Positions 1 to 6,574 of a stretch of DNA of 8,349 nucleotides are shown in pieces (the first letter of the stretch is position 1; every line of letters begins with the position of its first letter). The stretch comes from Fulvivirga aurantia (lineage in GTDB: Bacteria; Bacteroidota; Bacteroidia; Cytophagales; Cyclobacteriaceae), in contig NZ_SMMD01000789.1 of the NCBI RefSeq assembly GCF_009711475.1, positions 1-8,349 of the forward strand, written 5' to 3'. Position numbers and translations under genes: made by a program. The notes below the pieces were generated by a model. That model was not told where the DNA came from. It saw nothing but the letters and a program-made list of their open reading frames with translations, and did no database searches.

Positions 1-989
1 GTTTAGTATTGTTCCTGCTCGATATTTCGTTAGGAAGTGTACTTATTCCAATAGATGATGTAGTAAGCATACTCTTGGGTGATGAAACTCAGAAGACCAG
101 CTGGAAGAATATTATCCTAAAATTTAGGCTTCCGCGAGCTGCAACTGCTATCGCTGTAGGGGCGGGTTTGGCGATTAGTGGTCTTCAGATGCAGACCCTA
201 TTTAGAAACCCACTGGCCGGTCCGTTTGTATTAGGAATCAGCTCGGGAGCAAGTCTTGGCGTGGCTTTATTAATGCTTTCGGGCAGTGTCATTACCTCCT
301 CTTTCTTTATATCTGACCTTGGTAATTGGTTAGTCGTAGGTGCTGCAAGTGCAGGTTCCGGCTTAGTTCTTTTGCTGGTTGTGGCCGTTTCAGTGAGAGT
401 GAGAGATAGCATGACCTTACTCATCATCGGCCTCATGTTTGGCAGCCTAACAGGTGCTATCGTTAGCCTCCTCCAATATTTCAGTACGGGAGATGAAATT
501 CAACTTTATCTTTTCTGGACATTCGGTAGTCTTGGCGGACTGAGCACTAATGAACTTACCGTATTGGGTACAATTATTATGGCTGGTCTTCTGCTTGCTG
601 CATTTCTCATAAAACCCCTAAATGCATTTCTATTAAGTGAAAATTATGCGAGAAGCATGGGTGTAAATATTAAGCGCAGCAGATTATTAATTATCATAAG
701 CACAAGCTTGTTGGCGGGCTCAATCACTGCCTTTTGTGGACCAATAGCCTTTATTGGCCTTGCCGTACCGCACCTGACGAGGCTACTATTTGATACGTCA
801 GATCATAAAATTTTGATACCCGCTGTTGCGCTTACAGGGGTGATTATAATGCTCATTTGTGATATCATTTCACAGGTACCAGGCAGTCAGAATATTTTGC
901 CTATAAATGCCATAACCTCGCTTCTTGGTGCGCCAGTCGTCATTTGGATTATTTTGCATAAAGGCAGCATGAAAAATACTTTTACTTGA
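1..989 (+). CDS. FecCD/BtuC-family iron-siderophore ABC transporter permease (5' partial)
   Basis: This is the membrane permease of a type II ABC importer of the BtuC/FecCD/FhuB family, which moves ferric siderophores, haem or cobalamin across the inner membrane. The family hallmarks are visible: a coupling-region stretch with LPRAATAIAVGAGLAISGLQ followed by LFRNPLAGP and GISSGAS, then FCGPIAFIGLAVPHLTRLL, and a C-terminal LPINAITSLLGAPVVIW. The rest is a series of hydrophobic segments consistent with the roughly ten helices of the family. The frame is open to the left edge (codons at 3-8 read Leu-Val), and the TTG at 9 falls inside what should be the first membrane helix. I therefore treat the gene as lacking its first few tens of codons rather than starting at TTG. 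Its TGA stop overlaps the TTG start of the ATPase, so the two are probably translationally coupled. The family assignment is firm. The substrate is not determined by sequence; a siderophore is inferred from the neighbouring operon. Confidence 0.93.
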   Translation, partial: LVLFLLDISLGSVLIPIDDVVSILLGDETQKTSWKNIILKFRLPRAATAIAVGAGLAISGLQMQTLFRNPLAGPFVLGISSGASLGVALLMLSGSVITSSFFISDLGNWLVVGAASAGSGLVLLLVVAVSVRVRDSMTLLIIGLMFGSLTGAIVSLLQYFSTGDEIQLYLFWTFGSLGGLSTNELTVLGTIIMAGLLLAAFLIKPLNAFLLSENYARSMGVNIKRSRLLIIISTSLLAGSITAFCGPIAFIGLAVPHLTRLLFDTSDHKILIPAVALTGVIIMLICDIISQVPGSQNILPINAITSLLGAPVVIWIILHKGSMKNTFT

Positions 990-1987
990 TAAGAGCGGAT
1001 CACGATATTACCCTAAGCCTTGATAACCTTACCGTAGGTTATTTTAAAGGAAAGTCAATAAATCGAGTTATTGAAAATATTCACCTGAAGGCTTATTCGG
1101 GAGAATTGATATGCTTTATGGGACCCAATGGCGTAGGTAAGTCAACTTTATTGAGGACGGTTTGCTCATTGCAAAAACCTATTGAAGGGAATATCAATAT
1201 TAGAGAGACCAATCTAAATGACATCTCGCCATCGCAACTCGCTAAAGAAATTAGCCTTGTACTTACTGAGCAAATTAATGCTGGAAATCTCAATGCCTAC
1301 GAACTCGTGGCTCTCGGGAGATATCCCTATCTCGGCTGGAACATAAAAATTAACACAGAAGATCAGCAGATTATTGATCGCTCCATTGCCCAAACCGGGA
1401 TAGAAAAATTTGTCCACAAAAAGGTATTTGAACTAAGTGACGGGCAGCTGCAGAAGGTGATGATTGCACGAGCACTGGCACAGGACACACCAATTCTGAT
1501 CTTGGACGAACCAACAGCACACCTCGATCTTAATAATCGCGTAGCGATTGTCAATCTATTGAAAGACCTGGCCAAAGATGCCAATAAAACGATCATAATG
1601 GCCACACATGAGTTAGACCTGGCTTTACAAACGGCAGATAAGTTATGGTTGGCAGGAGAAAAGCAACCTATAAGAGAGGACATACCAGAAGACCTCGTAC
1701 TCAACGGAGCGATTGATGAAGTTTTTAAGTTGAAAGGTTACGACCTAAAAACAGGTACTCTTGAAAAGAAATCATTAGGGTATAAAGTCCATCTTATGGG
1801 TGATGGTCACAATTTTCTCTGGACCAAAAATGCTCTGGAAAGAAATGGCTTTGATCTGGATGAAAATGCCGAAATACGTATTGAAATAAAGAATGGAGGT
1901 AATTTGAGTTGGCATCTCAAAAATGAGGACACCACACATGATACCCTTAATGACTTAATCATACACCTGATCAAGTTATTTCAATAA
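986..1987 (+). CDS. FecE-type ABC transporter ATP-binding protein
   Basis: This is the cytoplasmic ATPase that powers the adjacent FecCD permease. Walker A is GPNGVGKST (residues 46-54), the signature is LSDGQ (150-154, with the D that FecE-type proteins often show in place of the first G), Walker B is ILILDEPT (170-177), the D-loop is HLD (179-181) and the switch histidine is H208 in MATHELD. At 333 residues it is longer than the usual 250-260 of FecE. About 75-80 residues after the nucleotide-binding domain form an extension with no motif I can name, a feature I recall in Bacteroidota homologues. The start is TTG at 986, overlapping the permease stop as TTGA. The same frame has a stop about 25 bases upstream and no ATG or GTG between, and the next Met (residue 45) would remove the strand before Walker A, so TTG is the only reasonable start. 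It is the last gene of the importer unit and converges on the minus-strand operon. Confidence 0.93.
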   Translation: MIRADHDITLSLDNLTVGYFKGKSINRVIENIHLKAYSGELICFMGPNGVGKSTLLRTVCSLQKPIEGNINIRETNLNDISPSQLAKEISLVLTEQINAGNLNAYELVALGRYPYLGWNIKINTEDQQIIDRSIAQTGIEKFVHKKVFELSDGQLQKVMIARALAQDTPILILDEPTAHLDLNNRVAIVNLLKDLAKDANKTIIMATHELDLALQTADKLWLAGEKQPIREDIPEDLVLNGAIDEVFKLKGYDLKTGTLEKKSLGYKVHLMGDGHNFLWTKNALERNGFDLDENAEIRIEIKNGGNLSWHLKNEDTTHDTLNDLIIHLIKLFQ

Positions 1988-2011
1988 CTCACGTATAGAT
2001 TCCAACTATAC
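1974..2011. terminator. Convergent-gene junction with two small inverted repeats, possible weak bidirectional terminator
   Basis: Two perfect short inverted repeats lie side by side where the importer and the minus-strand operon converge. AGTTATT-TC-AATAACT (1974-1989) spans the ATPase stop codon. GTATAG-N7-CTATAC (1993-2011) overlaps the stop codon of the decarboxylase gene. Both stems are AT-rich and neither is followed by a T-run on either strand, so this is not a canonical intrinsic terminator. The position makes a role in ending both transcripts possible, but the assignment is weak. Confidence 0.25.
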
Positions 2012-3475
2012 CAGCTGCTGCACATGCGCGTCTCTGGCAAAATCTACCAACGCTGGTCGGTCCCCGGTTTTTTCATAAAATACATTGGTAGCCAGATCAA
2101 ATAGATGGGCCTCGGACTCGTAGAAATGCATCATGTAACCTGCTGTGTTTATAAACATTACGAAGTCTCCAATGTCTGGTAACTTGCTGAGTGACAATTT
2201 TCTTTTGAGTAAAATATCTTGCTCTAAGCAATAAGCCCCGGTAAAATACACCTCCACTTCATCATTGGTTGCTGGCTTTTCCTTAAAAATAACATCCGGG
2301 TCGAGTAAGAAGTCGGTACTGGAACTGCGCATTTGCGTCATGTTCATTTCTAATCCGACCAGCCAATCTCCTTTACTATCTTGTTTTCTAAAAGCGACCC
2401 TAGCTACCGTCATCCCAATTTGATCTAAAAGAGACCGCCCCGGCTCCATTCTAATCTCAATGCCTTTTTCTCGTAACAATTGGGCATTAGACTTTTCACC
2501 CTCTGCTTTGTAATCGAGCACCTGAGCCATGAAATTACTTTTGTTTACTTCATTATAGTAAGGGTAGGTATTCAATCGGCCGATCAGCTCACCCTCCAAA
2601 AGCTCATAACCGAGCCCGTTATTACCATGAGTGATCTCATCTCTTTCACCTTTTACAGCCTTCCTTAATTGCTCGTCAAATGCTTCCCACTCCTGTTGAC
2701 TTTCTAAGTAGTTTACCAAAAATCCGCCTCCTATATCTATAAAATGGGTGGTATAACCTTTTTCTTTCAAACGATCGGCCAGGGCCACGCATGCATTTAA
2801 AGCCACTCCTCTCTGACTAATAGAGTAGCCATTTAAATGAAAATGTAATCCTTCATATGAGAGGGCAGAATATTTATTAGAAGTAAGGTTGTTGCAAATG
2901 AACGACTCGACTATTTCTATATCAAAGCCAAACCTGCTGTATAGCTTTTGGTCCTCGTGGGTAAAACCACTTACCCTAATTCCTATTCTCGCATCAGTGT
3001 GCAGTTCGTTAGCTATTTTCTGTACCTGAATGAACTCGTCTTCATTATCCAGGATAAGCAAAATCTCGTTTTGAATGGCTAACCTAAGTAACCTCTCTTC
3101 TTTAATAGCCGCTGTTACCACCAATTGAGAGGGGTCAACACCTAAGGCTATGCACTCCTTCAGTTCGTTATAACTGGCAGTATCTACACCCTGATTCAGC
3201 TTGTGTGACTCAACAACGAACCCCTGACATTTATTGGCTTTGCGGGCAAATAGAATTTTATGTTTTAGCTCTCGTTTTTCGAGCTCATTTTCAAATGATT
3301 TTATATTACTTCCAAAACTCGGCAGATGATGAATATTTACCGGTGAGCCAAACTGTTCTATTACCTCCTCCAAAAGCTCATGCTTTCCGAGTTCAGTCAT
3401 CCAGGTCGACTTTTTTGGTGTAAGTTTAGGTAGCAACGGCATATGTACTTGTTTTGGTATTTGTGCGTATATCAT
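2006..3475 (-). CDS. Y4yA-like fold-III PLP-dependent decarboxylase
   Basis: The protein belongs to the alanine-racemase-fold PLP decarboxylases (diaminopimelate/ornithine decarboxylase type, which also includes SbnH of staphyloferrin B synthesis). Visible elements are the PLP lysine K79 in LFARKANK, H213 in GLHFHLNG, the phosphate-binding GGG at 249-251, EPGR at 344-347, the catalytic Cys416 and Asp420 in GAYCLEQD, and Tyr447 in NTAGYMMHF. All key residues are present, so the enzyme should be active. At 489 residues it is longer than typical LysA (about 420), and a stretch around 275-330 looks like an insertion. The overall pattern resembles the rhizobial Y4yA family, from memory. It is the last gene of a three-gene operon and overlaps the flavoprotein gene by 50 bases from this start; Met12 (codon at 3442) would cut the overlap to 17 bases and is an equally plausible start. 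A likely role is decarboxylation of a diaminopropionate-derived amino acid in metallophore assembly. LysA function is less likely given the context. The substrate is inference. Confidence 0.88.
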   Translation of the reverse strand: MIYAQIPKQVHMPLLPKLTPKKSTWMTELGKHELLEEVIEQFGSPVNIHHLPSFGSNIKSFENELEKRELKHKILFARKANKCQGFVVESHKLNQGVDTASYNELKECIALGVDPSQLVVTAAIKEERLLRLAIQNEILLILDNEDEFIQVQKIANELHTDARIGIRVSGFTHEDQKLYSRFGFDIEIVESFICNNLTSNKYSALSYEGLHFHLNGYSISQRGVALNACVALADRLKEKGYTTHFIDIGGGFLVNYLESQQEWEAFDEQLRKAVKGERDEITHGNNGLGYELLEGELIGRLNTYPYYNEVNKSNFMAQVLDYKAEGEKSNAQLLREKGIEIRMEPGRSLLDQIGMTVARVAFRKQDSKGDWLVGLEMNMTQMRSSSTDFLLDPDVIFKEKPATNDEVEVYFTGAYCLEQDILLKRKLSLSKLPDIGDFVMFINTAGYMMHFYESEAHLFDLATNVFYEKTGDRPALVDFARDAHVQQLV

Positions 3476-5225
3476 CTACTACACGCCTGGCCCAGTCGGT
3501 TACGAAATCATTTCGTGTACGAGAGAGGGTATCATTATCATAAGTTAGCCCTTCTGTAGGTGTACCTGCGAGCGTAATGCGATAAGCCACTTGGTTTTTA
3601 ACACCAATTGGTCGGCCTTGTTTGTCGAGGTCAATACATCCGGGAGCGAAAGAGGTCCCATCGTCAGATTGATTTACGTAGGGGCGTGCAATACCATGAT
3701 TTAGCAGGCTTTTGTATAATCTGGAGGCTGATTTTTCTAAATCAATTTTCGGAATCCGTGCATCTATATGGTAATACGCCTCGGCAGTCTCTCCTTCATT
3801 ATTTACTATTATCCAGCATTCTTCATCTTTTGAGAAAACAATCTCTGGTTGATAAGAGTGACTGAAGCTAACAATCCCTGCATCTGCCAATGCGATAATC
3901 TTCTTTACATTTTCTACCGGTGGCCCGTAAGCTATACGATTAAATTTACCGTGATACTGCGAGACAAATTGCTCGTGAGAGGCAGGGTGAAACCCGCCAA
4001 AACAGTATAAATCATTGATAGTTTGGCTCAATTTGCGCCAGGTGGCCGCTGCAGCAGCCATAGGGCTTTTTTTCTCTCCTTTTAGCGCCTCTTCTACCGT
4101 CATTTTCAAATAATCAACCATGGCATTATGGCTGTGCTCTTCCAAAGGATCAAAGAGTTGATTTACAGAAAATTTTTCTAACTCCGAGTGATGATCGTGA
4201 AAACAATCAATTTCATAGTTGAGAGCCTCAACACTCATTGGCTCACTTGCTTTGTAATTATATTGCTTGAATAAGACCTTATAGTAATTATATTTTATCT
4301 CCGCAATGATCAAAGGCATCAAATCTCTTTCAAAATCAAGACTTTTCTTCTCTGACAATTCTTCAAGTTTTAGATCGCTGAAGAAAAGCAGCTTTTTACT
4401 ATCGCCACCCGACCCATTTCTGGGAAACATAGGTATACCGGACTTGGAATACGCCAGTAAGCTTTTAGGCTCTTCACCACTTGGCATATATTTAAATCGT
4501 GCCTCATCTACTATTTGAAAAAGGCCCCCTCTACCCTCAGTGAGTGCCAGAGCACAATCAATAAATGTGAGCCCCATACCTTTGATAAGTACTTGAGACC
4601 CTTCCTCAATGTGACTCAATCGCTCTTCTACAGGATAAACAAAGTCAGTATAATTATCGATACTCACTTTATGCGCATTTACAGACCCGTGGCCGGTAGT
4701 CAATAACAATTGGTTTACTCGGTTTACGTTTATCTTACTCCCATCCGAGTATTCACCAGTAAGCGTATAAAAATCTCCAGATTGCTCCACATCGATCACT
4801 TCGGCCGGGTGTGTAAATATTTGAATGTGTGATGGTTTATGAAGCTTTATCTCATGAAATCCGTCTTGCAAATATTTACCTACCAAACCTCTGGATGAGT
4901 AACCTGTGTAGATATTTTCAGGATATTCCGGGTAATTTTTTTCTAACCACTTGCTATAGGGCAAGGGTTGTGGTACGATTGGCTTTGGTAAATCTTCCGA
5001 CCACATATTAATTTTTTCATTGATGTAATTCATCAATAAATAATTGGGTTGGTCGGGCCGATATACCTCCCCAGAGCCAAAATGTGGGGTTTTATTAAAT
5101 ATGTAAATCTGAACCGGGGTTTGTATTTGTTGATGTACAATTTGAGCCATTAGTCGCTCAAGCCCATACAAACCCTTTGGTCCGCCTCCTATAATTGCAA
5201 CTTTGTAAATTGCCTCCTCATGCAT
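3426..5225 (-). CDS. FAD/NAD(P)-binding protein, siderophore-operon flavoprotein (NAD_binding_9-like)
   Basis: This is a 599-residue cytoplasmic protein with two dinucleotide-binding signatures: an N-terminal Rossmann loop GGGPKG (13-18, in VAIIGGGPKGLYGLERL) for FAD, and a second GMGLTF (216-221, in VLIKGMGLTFIDCALAL) likely for NAD(P)H. Between them NYLLMNYINEKINMW (61-75) and LLLTTGHG (173-180) fit the Pfam NAD_binding_9 type of FAD-NAD(P)-binding proteins, and the C-terminal DTLSRTRNDFVTDWA (565-579) looks like a conserved tail of that family. There is no signal peptide or membrane segment. The gene sits six bases downstream of the SbnA-like gene and overlaps the decarboxylase gene, so the three are almost certainly co-transcribed. 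Family biochemistry is poorly known. In this operon it occupies the position where staphyloferrin-type loci place the dehydrogenase SbnB, so it may oxidise an amino-acid intermediate; N-hydroxylation of an amine is an alternative. Both are inference. The ATG is preceded by AAAAATTT with no Shine-Dalgarno site. Confidence 0.85.
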   Translation of the reverse strand: MHEEAIYKVAIIGGGPKGLYGLERLMAQIVHQQIQTPVQIYIFNKTPHFGSGEVYRPDQPNYLLMNYINEKINMWSEDLPKPIVPQPLPYSKWLEKNYPEYPENIYTGYSSRGLVGKYLQDGFHEIKLHKPSHIQIFTHPAEVIDVEQSGDFYTLTGEYSDGSKINVNRVNQLLLTTGHGSVNAHKVSIDNYTDFVYPVEERLSHIEEGSQVLIKGMGLTFIDCALALTEGRGGLFQIVDEARFKYMPSGEEPKSLLAYSKSGIPMFPRNGSGGDSKKLLFFSDLKLEELSEKKSLDFERDLMPLIIAEIKYNYYKVLFKQYNYKASEPMSVEALNYEIDCFHDHHSELEKFSVNQLFDPLEEHSHNAMVDYLKMTVEEALKGEKKSPMAAAAATWRKLSQTINDLYCFGGFHPASHEQFVSQYHGKFNRIAYGPPVENVKKIIALADAGIVSFSHSYQPEIVFSKDEECWIIVNNEGETAEAYYHIDARIPKIDLEKSASRLYKSLLNHGIARPYVNQSDDGTSFAPGCIDLDKQGRPIGVKNQVAYRITLAGTPTEGLTYDNDTLSRTRNDFVTDWARRVVDDIRTNTKTSTYAVAT

Positions 5226-5231
5226 AAATTT

Positions 5232-6236
5232 TTAATTAGCAGATTGCAGTCGCTGTTTTGTTTTTAGCATGGCTACCCATTGCCAGTTATAAATTGTGTC
5301 TAAATAACGCTCACCTTTGTCGCAAAGTATAGCTGCACATACAGAGCCGAACGGTAAATTATCACTGTATTTTTCTATCGCAGATACAATTGCACCAGAA
5401 GATCCTCCGCACATGAGCGCTTCGGTATCCAACAACAAGTGACAGCCTCTAACACAATCCATATCGTCTACATGTATTACGTCATCTACATACTCACAGT
5501 TTAGCAATTGAGAAGGTCTACTGGCTCCATGGCCCGGTATTTCTCTATCACCTGCAGGTCTATTAAATAATACACTTCCTTTGGCATCTACTGCAATCAG
5601 CTTGGTTGGTAGCCCATTGTCTTTGATATATTGCGCGCAGCCCATGAGTGTACCACACGTGCTTGTTGCTACAAATAAGTAGTCTGGGGCCGCCTCTAAT
5701 GATTTTACTATTTCACGCATAGTTTGCTCATGTGCCTTCGGATTTTCAAAATTTCCGTATTGGTTTGGCCAAAAGCTGCCAGGGTGTTTGTCAAGCAGTT
5801 CTTTTACGCGATTAAGTCTGGCACCTAGAAAACCTTCTTTAGGGCAAGCCTTTCTTACGTAATCGATTTGAGCTCCGTATGCTTTTAATATTTTAAGTGT
5901 TTGCTGATTGATTTTAGGATCTACAACCACGATAAGATTTACTTCATAGTATTTGCAGACCTGAGCCAGGCCAACAGCAAGATTACCCGAACTAGACTCA
6001 ATCACAGTACCTCCAGTATGCAAATATCCTAAGCGCATCGCATTTTCTATTAGCTGTTTGGCAGTGCGGTCTTTTATGCTACCCCCTGGGTTGGCCGATT
6101 CTAACTTACCAAAAAGAGTATATGGCTTATCCTTAGAGAGTTTATCAAGTTTTATCAGCGGTGTATTACCGATTGTGTCAATTACTCCGCTTTGTGTTAA
6201 GGTCTGTGTTTGATTTGAGATAGAATTTAATTGCAT
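5232..6236 (-). CDS. sbnA: SbnA-like PLP-dependent synthase (2,3-diaminopropionate biosynthesis, cysteine synthase fold)
   Basis: This is a fold-II PLP enzyme of the cysteine-synthase superfamily, 334 residues. The PLP lysine is K55 in NPGGSIKDRTA, and the glycine-rich phosphate loop is at 192-199 (STCGTLMG). The substrate loop reads ESSSGNLA (80-87) instead of the TSGNTG of CysK, and the C-terminal part has CDKGERYLDTIYN (305-317). Both of these I associate with SbnA. SbnA of Staphylococcus aureus condenses O-phosphoserine with glutamate to give N-(1-amino-1-carboxyl-2-ethyl)-glutamate, the precursor of L-2,3-diaminopropionate; the same reaction is the best guess here. It is the first gene of the operon, transcribed leftward from the divergent intergenic region, and ends six bases before the flavoprotein gene. 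The start ATG at 6236 gives an N-terminus in register with the family (GVIDTIGNTPLIKL at 17-30). An ordinary O-acetylserine sulfhydrylase is the main alternative, made less likely by the loop sequence and context. Confidence 0.85.
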   Translation of the reverse strand: MQLNSISNQTQTLTQSGVIDTIGNTPLIKLDKLSKDKPYTLFGKLESANPGGSIKDRTAKQLIENAMRLGYLHTGGTVIESSSGNLAVGLAQVCKYYEVNLIVVVDPKINQQTLKILKAYGAQIDYVRKACPKEGFLGARLNRVKELLDKHPGSFWPNQYGNFENPKAHEQTMREIVKSLEAAPDYLFVATSTCGTLMGCAQYIKDNGLPTKLIAVDAKGSVLFNRPAGDREIPGHGASRPSQLLNCEYVDDVIHVDDMDCVRGCHLLLDTEALMCGGSSGAIVSAIEKYSDNLPFGSVCAAILCDKGERYLDTIYNWQWVAMLKTKQRLQSAN

Positions 6237-6274
6237 GGCGTTTTCTTGTTGTTGGAGAAAAACAGAAAACTAAG

Positions 6275-6283
6275 ATTATACCA
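6275..6283 (-). promoter_or_regulatory. Candidate promoter of the sbnA-like operon (extended -10)
   Basis: On the minus strand the sequence reads TGGTATAAT, a perfect TATAAT with an upstream TGn. This would place the transcript start near 6268 and give a leader of about 32 bases before the ATG at 6236. The upstream -35 region (TTTAAG-like) is poor. Bacteroidota housekeeping promoters normally use TAnnTTTG, which is only weakly matched here (TAATCTTA), so the call rests mainly on position and the match to the general bacterial -10. Confidence 0.4.
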
Positions 6284-6285
6284 GA

Positions 6286-6302
6286 AAGAGGAATCACCTC
6301 TT
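6286..6302. promoter_or_regulatory. Perfect inverted repeat, candidate operator of the operon promoter
   Basis: The repeat AAGAGG-AATCA-CCTCTT has 6-base perfect arms and a 5-base spacer. It lies immediately upstream of the TATAAT element of the minus-strand operon, in the spacer/-35 zone where a bound repressor would block RNA polymerase. The transcription factor is unknown and the sequence does not look like a Fur or DtxR consensus. Confidence 0.4.
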
Positions 6303-6366
6303 AAATGACTTAAACGCAACATCACAAAAAAAGTGGGTAGCTGATACCTCGCTTTTAGGCCTGAGC

Positions 6367-6385
6367 ATTCCCCAAGTCGGGGAAT
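6367..6385. promoter_or_regulatory. Perfect 7-bp inverted repeat ATTCCCC-N5-GGGGAAT
   Basis: The arms ATTCCCC and GGGGAAT are perfectly complementary around AAGTC. The GC-rich core stands out from the AT-rich surroundings. No T-run follows on either strand, so a terminator is unlikely. Its place in the middle of a divergent region fits a dimeric regulator's binding site acting on either flanking promoter. Confidence 0.4.
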
Positions 6386-6464
6386 AGATGGATCGCAAAC
6401 GATTGAATAGAGATGCGATTTATACTGATCTCGATTTAATATTTAACAAAAGACTCACTAATAT

Positions 6465-6495
6465 GTAGTAGCATAGTGCAAATGCTGAGAACTAC
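6465..6495. repeat. Imperfect hairpin with bulge
   Basis: GTAGT plus AGCAT (6465-6474) can pair with ATGCT (6482-6486) and ACTAC (6491-6495). This gives two 5-bp helices separated on one side by a 4-base bulge (GAGA), with a 7-base loop. It lies upstream of the candidate oxidoreductase promoter. The structure could be coincidental. Confidence 0.2.
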
Positions 6496-6508
6496 GCTCT
6501 ACACTGAA

Positions 6509-6540
6509 TTTGAATTACATCAAGACAAACGCTAATTTGT
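6509..6540 (+). promoter_or_regulatory. Candidate Bacteroidota-type promoter of the oxidoreductase gene
   Basis: TTTG at 6509-6512 is followed after 20 bases by TAATTTG at 6533-6539, close to the Bacteroidota sigma consensus TTTG-N19-21-TAnnTTTG with one T missing. It predicts a transcript start near 6546 and a leader of about 90 bases that would contain the inverted repeat at 6575-6590. Confidence 0.4.
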
Positions 6541-6574
6541 GATATACCAGAATATGCAGACAGAAACATTGATT

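Noticed and set aside
9..11. TTG at 9 as the real start of the permease
   Set aside because: The frame is open to the window edge and the TTG lies within the expected first membrane helix, so the gene most likely begins outside the window.
1363..1704. Minus-strand open frame inside the ATPase gene
   Set aside because: It lies entirely opposite a gene with full ABC motifs, has no recognisable domain and is Cys/Ser-rich in the manner of antisense shadow frames.
2006..3475. Diaminopimelate decarboxylase LysA
   Set aside because: The catalytic residues fit the superfamily, but the length, the NTAGYMMHF segment, the CLEQD arrangement and the operon partners point to a metallophore-associated decarboxylase instead.
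3426..5225. Typical lysine/ornithine N-monooxygenase (IucD/SidA)
   Set aside because: It is much longer than those enzymes and its motifs fit the NAD_binding_9 type better. A hydroxylase activity is kept only as a hypothesis.
5232..6236. Housekeeping cysteine synthase CysK
   Set aside because: The ESSSGNLA substrate loop differs from the TSGNTG typical of CysK, and the neighbours are not sulfur-assimilation genes. It remains the main alternative.
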